DNA of 64,000 nucleotides, from NCBI GenBank assembly GCA_023248545.1, contig JAHFEF010000006.1, forward strand, positions 1 through 64,000, read 5' to 3'. Below, piece by piece: positions 24,504 to 32,552 of the stretch. Both the position numbers and the translations under genes were made by a program. This stretch comes from Myxococcales bacterium. GTDB lineage: Bacteria; Myxococcota; UBA727; JABDBI01. The notes under the pieces were generated by a model that was not told the DNA's origin, made no database searches, and saw nothing but the letters and a program-made list of their open reading frames with translations. Positions within the stretch are counted from its first letter, which is position 1, and every line of letters starts with the position of its first letter.

Positions 24504-27059
24504 ATGCGCAGTGTAGAGATCCGCCAGAAATTTCTAGATTTTTTCAAATCCAAGGGACACCAGGTAATTCCCAGCAGCCCCCTGTTGCCCCATGACGACC
24601 CCACACTCTTATTTGTCAACGCCGGCATGGTCCAATTCAAAGACGTATTCACCGGCAAAGAAAAGCGGCCTTATCAACGCGCCGCTTCAAGCCAAAAGTG
24701 CGTGCGGGCCGGCGGCAAACACAATGATCTAGAAAACGTCGGCCGAACAGCCCGGCATCATACTTTTTTTGAAATGCTCGGCAATTTTTCTTTCGGCGAT
24801 TATTTTAAACAAGACGCCTGTGCCTATGCTTGGGAGTTTTTGACACAAGTTCTTAAGATGGATCCCAAAAAACTATCTATCACGGTCTTTGGCGGCGAGG
24901 GGGATCTGCCAGCAGACACAGAAGCCGAAGAAATTTGGAAAAGTATCGGCGTCCCAGCAGCGCAGATCAGCCGCAAGGGCGCAGCCGATAATTTTTGGTC
25001 CATGGGAGAAACCGGTCCTTGCGGCCCTTGCACTGAAATCCATTACGATCGCGGAGAAGGTGACGACGAAGGCGACAGACTCATGGAGTTCTGGAATCTT
25101 GTTTTCATGCAGTATGAACGCAAAGCAGATGGTTCACTGATTCCCCTGCCCGCCCCCAGCGTCGACACCGGCATGGGTTTAGAACGCATTTGCACCATCT
25201 TAAATCACCTGCCAAGTAATTACGAGTGTGACTTATTAAAGCCTTTGGTCGATGCTTGCGCGTACAAGTCTGGCAAGGCCTATCACAAGTCTGATTCGGA
25301 AAACGACGTTTCCATGCGGGTGATTGCAGATCACAGTCGGGCAACGAGTTTTCTCATTGCCGACGGTATTTTGCCCAGCAATGAAGGCCGTGGTTATGTT
25401 TTAAGACGCATCATGCGTCGGGCGATTCGACACGGTGCTCGTTTGGGATTCGATAAAGCTTTTTTCCACGAAATCTGCGACCTGGTGGTTAAACAATATG
25501 AGTCCGTTTACCCGGAGCTCACACAAGCCAGAGCGTTGATTCAAAAAGTGGTCTTGCAGGAAGAAGAAAGCTTTAGGCGAACACTTTCTCGGGGCCTCGA
25601 GTTATTTGCACAGGCCACGGCAGGTTTACACGGTGGAGATAGCTTGGATGGTGCACTCGTGTTCAAACTCTACGAGACTTATGGCTTTCCACCTGATTTG
25701 ACCGAAGTACTCGCCGAAGAGAAAAAACTAAATATTAATTGGGCCGAGTTTGAAAAAGCCCAAAAAACGCATGAAAAAGCTTCTGCCAGTGATTTAGGCT
25801 TGTCCGGCATCGCCGATATTTATAAAGAACTGAGCGACAAACTAGGTCCAACAGTTTTCAAAGACGCTGAGGTCGCCAGGGTCGAAGTAGTCGCTGTCTT
25901 AGATAAAGAGTTATTGCTGAAATCAACTCCGTTTTATGCTGAGTCCGGTGGCCAAGTGGGTGACACAGGCTACTTACAAAATAACATAACCAAGATTCGT
26001 GTGTTGGATACTAAAAAAATCGCTGGACTTCATGTTCACCAAATTGAGCTTCTATCGGGCAAAGTCGCTGTAGGAGACACACTGGAAGCCATGGTTGATT
26101 GGGACCGTCGAGAACAGATCAAACGGCACCATTCGGTCACGCACTTGCTGCACAGTGCTTTACGAAAGAAATTCGGCGAGCATCTGACCCAAAAAGGCTC
26201 GCTCGTCGCGCCAGACAAGCTGCGTTTTGATTTCTCGCATTTCGAACCTATTTCACCCGAACAGCTGATTGAAATTGAGAATCAGGTCAATGCTTGGATT
26301 CTTGAAAATAAGCCGGCACATTCGGAAGTTATGTCGATTGCACAGGCCAAACAAAAAGGCGCGATGGCTTTATTTGGTGAAAAATACGGCGACCAAGTGC
26401 GCGTCATGGAAATCGGCCCGCATTCCACAGAACTTTGTGGTGGCACCCATGTGTCTCGAACAGGCGATATTGGATCGTTTAGAATCACATCTGAAGGTCC
26501 ATTGGCAGCTGGAATCCGACGCATTGAAGCCGTCGCTGGACAATCTGCTGTGGCTTATGGACAACAAGATCGGGCGTATTTAAATGCCCTCTCAAAAACA
26601 CTCGGTGTTCCAGCAGTAAGCCTGCCTGAACGCGTGAATACGCTCGTGTTGGAGCTAAAAGATGCGCGCAAACAGCTTGAACAGTTGCAAAGCAAAGAAT
26701 CTTCTCACAAAGCCTCCTTGTTGGTATCAAAAGCTAGAACTGTTAAGGGCGTCCAAATAATCTCTGAAAAGCTTGAAAATTTGGATCCCAAATTATTACA
26801 AGCTTACGCCGACGAATTGCGCAATCATCTCAAATCAGGCTTGGTGGTATTGGGACTACAAACAGCGCCAGATAAATGCAGTATTTTGGTGGCACTGACC
26901 CAAGATCTGCTGCCTAGGCTACACGCCGGAAAACTGGTGGCTGAGTTGGCACAGATCATTGGGGGAAAAGGCGGCGGCAGACCTGATTTTGCACAGGCGG
27001 GCGGTACCAAGCCAGAAAAATTAGGCGAGGCTTTGAAACAGATTGAGTCGCTCCTTTAG
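24504..27059 (+). CDS. alaS: Alanyl-tRNA synthetase
   Basis: An 851-residue class II synthetase. It starts MRSVEIRQKFLDFFKSKGH, with the aminoacylation core (FVNAGMVQFKDVFTG, NVGRTARHHTFFEMLGNFS in part), the editing domain HHSVTHLLHSAL and CGGTHVSRTGDIG zinc/editing residues, and a C-terminal GGKGGGRPDFAQAGG DHHA1-type end. Slightly shorter than the common 870-880. No Shine-Dalgarno sequence precedes ATG 24504. Confidence 0.97.
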   Translation: MRSVEIRQKFLDFFKSKGHQVIPSSPLLPHDDPTLLFVNAGMVQFKDVFTGKEKRPYQRAASSQKCVRAGGKHNDLENVGRTARHHTFFEMLGNFSFGDYFKQDACAYAWEFLTQVLKMDPKKLSITVFGGEGDLPADTEAEEIWKSIGVPAAQISRKGAADNFWSMGETGPCGPCTEIHYDRGEGDDEGDRLMEFWNLVFMQYERKADGSLIPLPAPSVDTGMGLERICTILNHLPSNYECDLLKPLVDACAYKSGKAYHKSDSENDVSMRVIADHSRATSFLIADGILPSNEGRGYVLRRIMRRAIRHGARLGFDKAFFHEICDLVVKQYESVYPELTQARALIQKVVLQEEESFRRTLSRGLELFAQATAGLHGGDSLDGALVFKLYETYGFPPDLTEVLAEEKKLNINWAEFEKAQKTHEKASASDLGLSGIADIYKELSDKLGPTVFKDAEVARVEVVAVLDKELLLKSTPFYAESGGQVGDTGYLQNNITKIRVLDTKKIAGLHVHQIELLSGKVAVGDTLEAMVDWDRREQIKRHHSVTHLLHSALRKKFGEHLTQKGSLVAPDKLRFDFSHFEPISPEQLIEIENQVNAWILENKPAHSEVMSIAQAKQKGAMALFGEKYGDQVRVMEIGPHSTELCGGTHVSRTGDIGSFRITSEGPLAAGIRRIEAVAGQSAVAYGQQDRAYLNALSKTLGVPAVSLPERVNTLVLELKDARKQLEQLQSKESSHKASLLVSKARTVKGVQIISEKLENLDPKLLQAYADELRNHLKSGLVVLGLQTAPDKCSILVALTQDLLPRLHAGKLVAELAQIIGGKGGGRPDFAQAGGTKPEKLGEALKQIESLL

Positions 27060-27331
27060 TAAACGTCTTTTTTCGACGGAACGAAGCCTTTGGGGGTCAT
27101 ATACCCGACCACATAAGGTGATACCGGCGCTTGAGCCGTTTGCTGAGAGTAAAAATGCTGAGAAGACAGCTCAAACCAACCCGGGGTTCCTTCTGTGGCT
27201 AAAGCGGCATCTCCCAAAATTTGGCTCGCGACCACAAACCGATTTCCCTCAAACCGACCCTTCACATAAAAGTGCCTGGGTTCTTGATTCTCGACTTGCT
27301 TCAGCTTGCTGTCTTCAATTTTGTAATACAC
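27056..27331 (-). CDS. Hypothetical small protein with strong ribosome binding site
   Basis: A 91-residue soluble protein with a GTG start preceded by GAGGAGG four to five bases away, one of the clearest ribosome sites in the window. Sequence starts MYYKIEDSKLKQ and has no signal peptide or known domain. It is convergent with alaS (4 bp overlap) and divergent from the FecCD-like permease. Confidence 0.65.
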   Translation of the reverse strand: MYYKIEDSKLKQVENQEPRHFYVKGRFEGNRFVVASQILGDAALATEGTPGWFELSSQHFYSQQTAQAPVSPYVVGYMTPKGFVPSKKDVY

Positions 27332-27354
27332 GTTGCCTCCTCATTGTCCTTGCA

Positions 27355-28191
27355 ATGCTCTCTGCTTTGTTTTTATTTCTGGACGCACGGCTATGCCTAG
27401 CCTTTTGGATAGGTCTGGGTCTGACAGCGTCGGGAGCGACCTTGCAGGGGCTATTCAAGAACCCACTCGCTGATCCTTATATTCTAGGTGTTTCAGGGGG
27501 TGCGTCATTATTTGGCAGCTTGGCGATGACATTTTGGGGCAATGCTAATCCACTGATGATTCCAATGGCCTCGATGGTAGGTGCGTGTGTGATCTGCCTG
27601 TTGTTGTTTAGGATCACCAGCACAGAATCGATTTTATTGGCGGGCTTGCTGGTGAATGCTTTTGCCAGCTCGTTGATCAGCTTGGTTAAAATACTTCTGC
27701 CTGCTGAACAAACGCAGTCTCTCTTATTTTGGTTGCTCGGTGCTGTTCTTCCACTGGACTCGAAGACACTTGTGTTTGTTGGTACAGCTATTTTGGCAGG
27801 CGTATTTTTTTTGCTCCTGAAATCACACGTGGTCGAACTGCTCAGCCGGGGAGATCATGAAGCACAACAAGAGGGATTTAATCCGGCCCATGAAAGACGA
27901 ATGATTCACCTGGGTGTATCACTGATTGTCGGTGTTATTATCTCGTTTTGTGGATTTATTGGCTTTGTGGGACTGCTGGTTCCCCAAATCGCTCGACGAA
28001 TACTGGGAAGCAATCAACGCATTCTGATTCCCGTGAGCACGCTTTGTGGGGCTTTGATTCTGGTTTCGTTCGATTTACTGTCTCGAGTGGTCCACTTGCC
28101 CATGGGGATTTTGACCGCTCTGATTGGAACACCGATTTTTGGATTTCTGGCCTACGCTGCGCACCGAAAGAATATTCCCTCGACCCCTTGA
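27355..28191 (+). CDS. FecCD/BtuC-family ABC permease, N-terminally short, orphan
   Basis: A membrane protein of the cobalamin/siderophore/heme importer permease family: GLTASGATLQGLFKNPLADP, GVSGGASLFG and GFIGFVGLLVPQIARRILG are diagnostic. From ATG 27355 it has 278 residues, against about 330 for the family; the region between the first helix and the LRLPR-type loop is missing. No ATPase, periplasmic binding protein or TonB receptor lies nearby. It could be a decaying gene or work with components elsewhere. Confidence 0.78.
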   Translation: MLSALFLFLDARLCLAFWIGLGLTASGATLQGLFKNPLADPYILGVSGGASLFGSLAMTFWGNANPLMIPMASMVGACVICLLLFRITSTESILLAGLLVNAFASSLISLVKILLPAEQTQSLLFWLLGAVLPLDSKTLVFVGTAILAGVFFLLLKSHVVELLSRGDHEAQQEGFNPAHERRMIHLGVSLIVGVIISFCGFIGFVGLLVPQIARRILGSNQRILIPVSTLCGALILVSFDLLSRVVHLPMGILTALIGTPIFGFLAYAAHRKNIPSTP

Positions 28192-28202
28192 GTTGTAGGG
28201 TT

Positions 28203-29321
28203 ATGAAAACACTCTTGGTTGCCAGTTTTATTTCAATTTCTTCGTATGCCCAATTTTATAACAACGCCGAGGGTTCCCCCTTGCTCGATCTACTCAAATC
28301 CGCACAAGAATCCATCAAGATCGAGATCTATGAAATGACTAACCAGAAAGTTTTAGAAGCACTGCGTCAAGCTTTAGAACGCGATGTCTTTGTTAGCATC
28401 ATCCAGGAACCTAGCCCCTTAGAAATGCCTTGTCAGATATTTACTCGAGCGACTTCCCATGACAGTGCTACCTGCAAAGCCCAAAAAGAACTGGTCGCAG
28501 AAGTAAAGGCGCATGAGGGCCAATATGTCGCTTTTAATAAAGCTGAACTCTGTGGGGTCCCGGGTAGAAGCTGCTTTCAGCACGGCAAAATTGCCCTGAT
28601 CGATGGCAACGTGGCATTGATTAGCACGGGAAACTTCAACGATACCAATTTGTGTGATTTAGATCAAGGCCCTGATGTTTGCAATCGCGACTATAGTTTT
28701 GTGACCGAGGACACCGAAATTATCGCTGGCCTCGACAAGATTTTCGAAAAAGACATCCTGGGTAAACACTATGATCCAGGCGCACTCATCAGCAAAAGCC
28801 TGAGCTCCAAATTGACTGTGAGCCCCGTGTCGCTGAATAACATTATCAGCTTTATTGGCTCTGCAACGAGATCGATTCAAATTCAAAATCAATATTTAGA
28901 AGAGCCCGATCTCAATGCAGCCTTAATCAAAGCAGCTCAAAAAGGTGTCAAAGTTGAACTCATGGTGAGCGATGTCTGTAATTTTGGCAAGCCAAGTGCC
29001 ACCAAGAATTCTCAAATCACACATATTTTTACTGACTTTGATCAGGCAGGAATCTCTTCGCGTCTGTTTAGCAAAAACCAAAAAATCAACGGGAAATCAG
29101 GCTATCTACACGCCAAAGCCATTGTCGTCGATAATGCGAACGCGTGGATCGGTTCCATGAATGGTTCAACAGAATCAGCGCTCCAAAATCGAGAATACGG
29201 CGTTTATTTTGATCAGACAGAGTCAGTTTCTAAGCTGTCCAAAATCATGGCAAATGATTATCAGGATCCGAATACACTCACCTGGAAACAAAGTCTCAGT
29301 TGTCATAATTCCAAGCAATGA
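28203..29321 (+). CDS. Secreted phospholipase D-family protein
   Basis: A 372-residue protein with a signal peptide (MKTLLVASFISISSYA) and two HKD motifs: HGKIALIDGN with GNFND, and HAKAIVVDNA with GSMNGS, each HxKx4D followed by the conserved Gly-Ser/Asn. Two HKD motifs make a complete active site for phosphodiester hydrolysis, of phospholipid or possibly nucleic acid. The last eight codons plus stop lie in the 25 bp direct repeat shared with the 3' end of the PI-PLC gene. A stem (TGAGGATT/AATCCTCA, 29319-29343) follows. Confidence 0.87.
   Translation: MKTLLVASFISISSYAQFYNNAEGSPLLDLLKSAQESIKIEIYEMTNQKVLEALRQALERDVFVSIIQEPSPLEMPCQIFTRATSHDSATCKAQKELVAEVKAHEGQYVAFNKAELCGVPGRSCFQHGKIALIDGNVALISTGNFNDTNLCDLDQGPDVCNRDYSFVTEDTEIIAGLDKIFEKDILGKHYDPGALISKSLSSKLTVSPVSLNNIISFIGSATRSIQIQNQYLEEPDLNAALIKAAQKGVKVELMVSDVCNFGKPSATKNSQITHIFTDFDQAGISSRLFSKNQKINGKSGYLHAKAIVVDNANAWIGSMNGSTESALQNREYGVYFDQTESVSKLSKIMANDYQDPNTLTWKQSLSCHNSKQ
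29295..29319. repeat. Direct repeat DR1, copy 1 (25 bp)
   Basis: Starts CTCAGTTGTCATAAT and ends CCAAGCAAT; identical to 31452-31476 in the same orientation. Here it forms the 3' end of the PLD gene. Flanking bases differ on both sides, so the identity is sharply bounded. Confidence 0.95.
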
Positions 29322-29430
29322 GGATTGCGTCAAAAAATCCTCATAAAGACCCACCAGTGATTAAAGCGACTCGATTTTGATTCATGGTATGCGCCTAATG
29401 GTAATAGACCTCTTGCATAACCCGTCACAT

Positions 29431-29466
29431 CGTCATTGCGAGGAAGCGTAGCTGACGAAGCAATCC
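29431..29466. repeat. Palindromic repeat (CGTCATTGCGAG ... GAAGCAATCC), left copy
   Basis: Begins CGTCATTGCGAGG and ends GAAGCAATCC, close to the left IS end. I recognise this as a short repeat found in many unrelated bacterial genomes; two more copies lie near the right IS end. Confidence 0.75.
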
Positions 29467-29511
29467 ATCCCCCCGATCGACAAAATTGTGTGATTGTGAT
29501 CAACGCTAACA

Positions 29512-30160
29512 ATGATAGCGCGATATGAAAATCTCAAAGCCCTCAAAGATGAACAGTTTCGGCGATTGACAGGTGTAAGACGACTAACGTTCAATCGAAT
29601 GTTGGAAATTCTACAAGAAGCTTTTCAACGAAAGATGGCACAGGGAGGCCGGCGTCCCCACTTGTCTATTGCAGACATGTTGCTGTTAGCGCTCGAGTAC
29701 ATTCGAGAATATCGGACATATTTCCATATCGCCCAAAGCTATGGGATTAGCGAAAGCGCAGCCTACAGGACTTCTCGGTGGGTAGAGGATACTTTAGTCA
29801 AACATCCCGATTTTGCATTGCCAGGCAGAAAGGCGCTTCATAAAAGTGACATGCAATACGAAGTGATTTTGGTCGATGCGACTGAAACACCGATTGAACG
29901 ACCGAAAAAAAAAGCAGAAGCATTTTTACTCAGGCAAGAAAAAAAGACACCCGATCAAAAGGTAAAAAGATTATTTGTACCAGTTTTTCAAATGGGAAAC
30001 GGCACGATTTCCGTCTGTTCAAGGAATCGAAGACCTAGATACGGGCTATCAGGGCCTGCAAAAACTTCACCCTAAAACACGCATTCCCAAGAAAAGATCG
30101 AAGAAAAATCCCTTAACATCAGCCGACAAGCAGTCTAACCGGGCATTATACCAAATCTCT
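29512..30160 (+). pseudogene. Broken IS5-family transposase
   Basis: The intact N-terminal part (MIARYENLKALKDEQFRRL, a helix-turn-helix with SYGISESAAYR) reads to the first catalytic Asp (VILVDATETPIERP). At the A9 run (29905-29913) the frame shifts; the correct continuation KQKHFYSGKKKRHPIKR is in the next frame and meets TAA at 29963. Later fragments (NGKRHDFRLFKES, then DTGYQGLQKLHP and KKNPLTSADKQSNRAL) are in other frames with material deleted between, and the 3' catalytic part is missing. It is therefore inactive, not just programmed frameshifting. Confidence 0.88.
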
Positions 30161-30166
30161 TTGAAT

Positions 30167-30194
30167 CGTCATTGCGAGCGTAGCGAAGCAATCC
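30167..30194. repeat. Palindromic repeat, right copy 1
   Basis: Begins CGTCATTGCGAGCG and ends GAAGCAATCC. Together with the inverted copy at 30215-30248 it forms a large imperfect hairpin near the right IS end. Confidence 0.75.
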
Positions 30195-30214
30195 ACTGAT
30201 GTGCAGACATTTCT

Positions 30215-30248
30215 GGATTGCCGCGTCGCTGCGCTCCTCGCAATGACG
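30215..30248. repeat. Palindromic repeat, right copy 2 (inverted)
   Basis: Begins GGATTGCCGCGTCG and ends CTCGCAATGACG, the reverse orientation of the copies at 29431 and 30167. It sits 8 bp inside the right terminal inverted repeat. Confidence 0.75.
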
Positions 30249-30311
30249 AGGTTCTAGTTATGCAAGAGGTCTATTAGAATAAACACCAGTTGTGCGCACG
30301 TTATTGAACTG

Positions 30312-30896
30312 ATGACAAAATTTTTTCCAACACTCGCCGTTATGATGGTTTTTGGACTTGTGTCCTCAGATTCCTTCGCTATAGGTGCGGGATCCCAAGC
30401 TGCCAGAAGTCCCGATGCTGCGGTTGTTGTGATGCCCCCAACCCCTCCTCCGGTTGCTCCCCCGGCTTCATGCGATCGGATTTGCATGGCTAAAATAGGA
30501 TGTATTTTAACTGGGGTGATTCCATTCTTCGCATTCATATGGAGTGTAATAAATCTTTGTAAACCAGTATGTGAAAATGTCACATGTCCACCAGGTGATT
30601 CTAGTGCGCAATGCTGCTGGGCAATCAATAAATATGGACAACAGGTCTGCCTCGACCCCATTAATGTCAGTGCTCTTGCAATAACGCCAGACACATGTCG
30701 TTCAGATTCTCCTCGTTGCCCAGGAGGATTATGGACTTGTTCTTCAGGCGGTATAGCATCCGTCCAACAGGTTTCAAAAATGTACGGAGGGGGTGATATG
30801 TTCGCGCCATATCTTTTGTTGGCAATATTTGGAGGTATGGCAGCAGTAGCATATATTGGGGCAGCAGTTGTGTTTTATGTCGGTTATAGTCCGTAA
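30312..30896 (+). CDS. Exported cysteine-rich membrane protein, hypothetical
   Basis: A 194-residue protein with a signal peptide (MTKFFPTLAVMMVFGLVSSDSFA), a proline-rich stretch (PPTPPPVAPP), one hydrophobic segment near residues 65-85, about twelve cysteines and a C-terminal membrane helix (LLLAIFGGMAAVAYIGAAVV). The cysteine content suggests disulfides outside the cytoplasm. No family is recognised. It lies in insertion A, 35 bp after the IS end. Confidence 0.68.
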   Translation: MTKFFPTLAVMMVFGLVSSDSFAIGAGSQAARSPDAAVVVMPPTPPPVAPPASCDRICMAKIGCILTGVIPFFAFIWSVINLCKPVCENVTCPPGDSSAQCCWAINKYGQQVCLDPINVSALAITPDTCRSDSPRCPGGLWTCSSGGIASVQQVSKMYGGGDMFAPYLLLAIFGGMAAVAYIGAAVVFYVGYSP

Positions 30897-30900
30897 AGGA

Positions 30901-31323
30901 TCAGCGAGCTGCTCGCCCAGGATATTCAATCACCGCCTGTTTTTCTGCTGCTGTACAAGGGTCCTTTGAAATTGCAGTCCATTCCTGATCGCGGCCTGGC
31001 GATAGAACCAGCGAACCAATTTTGAGAAACGTTGCTTGAGCACAAAATGGGATGTCTGTTTCCCCGTTGAACATTGTATCATCATTTCTTCTTTGAACAG
31101 TAAATGTTTCTTGGCCTGCTTTGAGCCTGGATACGAGTTTGTTACAAGAATCCAGCACTCCGGTTGGGTGACGCCAGCTGTCACGTCCGAATTGGGCATA
31201 ACACATGGGTGGATTGGCATACAAAGTGACATAGCCACAATCATCAATGTCACAGAAAAATACGAATTCTGGAGGCACATATGCCATGAGCGGAAAAGCG
31301 ATGAGTAACAGAATTTTTTGCAT
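30901..31323 (-). CDS. Small secreted cysteine-containing protein, hypothetical
   Basis: A 140-residue protein with a signal peptide (MQKILLLIAFPLMAYV) and six cysteines. GGAGGAAA about 8 bases before the ATG is a strong ribosome site. It is convergent with the preceding gene, separated by 4 bp, and inside insertion A. Function unknown; a secreted effector or inhibitor is possible but unproven. Confidence 0.65.
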   Translation of the reverse strand: MQKILLLIAFPLMAYVPPEFVFFCDIDDCGYVTLYANPPMCYAQFGRDSWRHPTGVLDSCNKLVSRLKAGQETFTVQRRNDDTMFNGETDIPFCAQATFLKIGSLVLSPGRDQEWTAISKDPCTAAEKQAVIEYPGRAAR

Positions 31324-31451
31324 AGAAGGTTTCCTCCGAAAATACTAAAACGCCTGCCGAGCATCTGTTTATGCCAGGAAATTGTTCCCAAGCTGTACGA
31401 ACATGTGAAGGTTCTCCATTGGAAAGCCGGACTTGAACAATATTTTTGTTC

Positions 31452-31476
31452 CTCAGTTGTCATAATTCCAAGCAAT
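31452..31476. repeat. Direct repeat DR1, copy 2 (25 bp)
   Basis: Identical to 29295-29319. Here it encodes, on the minus strand, the last residues (AIAWNYDN) and the stop of the PI-PLC gene, so the same 25 bp ends two genes on opposite strands in different frames. Confidence 0.95.
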
Positions 31477-32487
31477 AGCTTGTTCGACATCACCATCCGA
31501 TGGATTATCTATGCTGATAATATTTAGACCCTTGAGCAGCGATAAATTTTGACTAATAAACGCCATAGACGCGGCGTTGATCTGACTTGCCCATTCAAAC
31601 AAGCTGTCTGCTACGCCACCACACAATGCTTCTCCAATAACACCTGCAATAATCGAATCTTTGGTAGGCGTAATCGTGAAAAAAACCAGATTCAGCAGGG
31701 TATTTTTGGCGTGTCGAAGCGCTGGTAAGTAAGTCTGGATCGTGCTGAGTGACTCATTCACAGTCTGACCATTTGGCCAAGAGGTGTTGATGACAGAACT
31801 GGACCAAATATCACCATATTTTCTAGACAACCGATCCAAAAAGCTAAACAAAATTCTTTTGTTGGACTTGACCAGAGTTCCCAATGTCATGGTCGAATTC
31901 AAAGTTCTGTTTTGTGTAACAGGAATCAAAAACTGCCCGAGTGCAGCATGAACCATCGAGATGGCCTCATGATTGTGCGGCGCTGTCATCTCCCCATGCT
32001 CTGCATCGTCTTGCATCTGAATCACGATGAGTTCACCCGGATGTTCGGTCATGAACTGGCGAATCTGAGCCAAGCCTGAACTTAATGTGTCTGTTGCCAT
32101 GCTGTGCGACATGAAAAATTCTTGAACATCGCTATTGTATAAAATTCTGAGATCGAGCGCTCGAATGCCTTGCTGGAGTTGCTCAGAGATATTCAATCGC
32201 TGGGCCAATGTCACCTGCCGAAGAACCTGATTCGCTTCTGGATTGTCCCGAGCAATATCGACGACCCAATCCATCATCGGCGTCTCTTCCATCGGTGGTG
32301 TAGCCGTCAAATTCAGCCGATAGGCTCCGCTATCATGCGAGCCAAGCAACTTGAGCTGCGTCATCGGGCGAGCTTTCACGGTGTCTGGTAGATTCTGCAT
32401 CCAGTCTGCCTGGGTCGCCACCAAACTGCTACCCACCATCCAAAGACAGACGATTTGTATTTTCACGCTTGATATAACCAATTTCAT
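31453..32487 (-). CDS. Secreted phosphatidylinositol-specific phospholipase C-like protein
   Basis: A 344-residue protein with a signal peptide (MKLVISSVKIQIVCLWMVGS...). The PI-PLC X-domain hallmarks are present: LLGSHDSGAY (first catalytic His), GIRALDLRI, and FFMSHSM (second His), with QMQDD downstream. Like bacterial PI-PLCs it needs no calcium-binding domain. I chose ATG 32487; a start at 32511 would lie inside direct repeat DR2. The gene is bounded exactly by DR1 at its 3' end and DR2 at its 5' end. It probably attacks PI or glycosyl-PI in eukaryotic membranes. Confidence 0.84.
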   Translation of the reverse strand: MKLVISSVKIQIVCLWMVGSSLVATQADWMQNLPDTVKARPMTQLKLLGSHDSGAYRLNLTATPPMEETPMMDWVVDIARDNPEANQVLRQVTLAQRLNISEQLQQGIRALDLRILYNSDVQEFFMSHSMATDTLSSGLAQIRQFMTEHPGELIVIQMQDDAEHGEMTAPHNHEAISMVHAALGQFLIPVTQNRTLNSTMTLGTLVKSNKRILFSFLDRLSRKYGDIWSSSVINTSWPNGQTVNESLSTIQTYLPALRHAKNTLLNLVFFTITPTKDSIIAGVIGEALCGGVADSLFEWASQINAASMAFISQNLSLLKGLNIISIDNPSDGDVEQAIAWNYDN

Positions 32488-32488
32488 C

Positions 32489-32521
32489 GCGAAATATTTC
32501 GCTGTCACCATCGATTCAATA
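32489..32521. repeat. Direct repeat DR2, copy 1 (33 bp)
   Basis: Starts GCGAAATATTTCGCTGTC and ends ATCGATTCAATA; identical to 33619-33651 in the same orientation. It contains the perfect 14 bp palindrome GCGAAATATTTCGC (32489-32502) and ends one base from the PI-PLC start codon. Confidence 0.95.
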
Positions 32522-32552
32522 CCAACCCGTTAATCTGCCAAAGATTTGTGTA

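Larger units (their letters stand above)
29402..30276. mobile_element. Degenerate IS5-family insertion sequence
   Basis: An 875 bp element bounded by perfect 20 bp inverted repeats, TAATAGACCTCTTGCATAAC (29402-29421) and its complement (30257-30276). It carries a broken IS5-type DDE transposase and three copies of a CGTCATTGCGAG-type palindromic repeat just inside the ends. A clear target duplication was not found. Confidence 0.85.
29320..31476. mobile_element. Inferred insertion A between the DR1 copies
   Basis: The 2157 bp unit consists of one DR1 copy plus everything between: a decayed IS, a Cys-rich membrane protein gene and a small secreted protein gene. Removing it leaves the PLD and PI-PLC genes convergent, their stops sharing a single 25 bp sequence. 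No integrase or transposase that could account for a 25 bp duplication is present, so the mechanism is unknown. Confidence 0.5.

Noticed and set aside
29905-29965. Programmed -1 frameshift in an active transposase
   Set aside because: The A-run fits such a site, but the following frame has a stop at 29963, further deletions and a missing 3' catalytic region.
29431-30248. Possible CRISPR array from the repeated CGTCATTGCGAG units
   Set aside because: There are only three copies, in mixed orientation and unequal spacing, and no cas genes are nearby; they are interspersed palindromic repeats.
30930-31496. Minus-strand reading frame of 188 codons
   Set aside because: It shadows the gene at 30901-31323, which has a signal peptide and a strong GGAGG site; the longer frame also crosses the DR1 copy and has no support.
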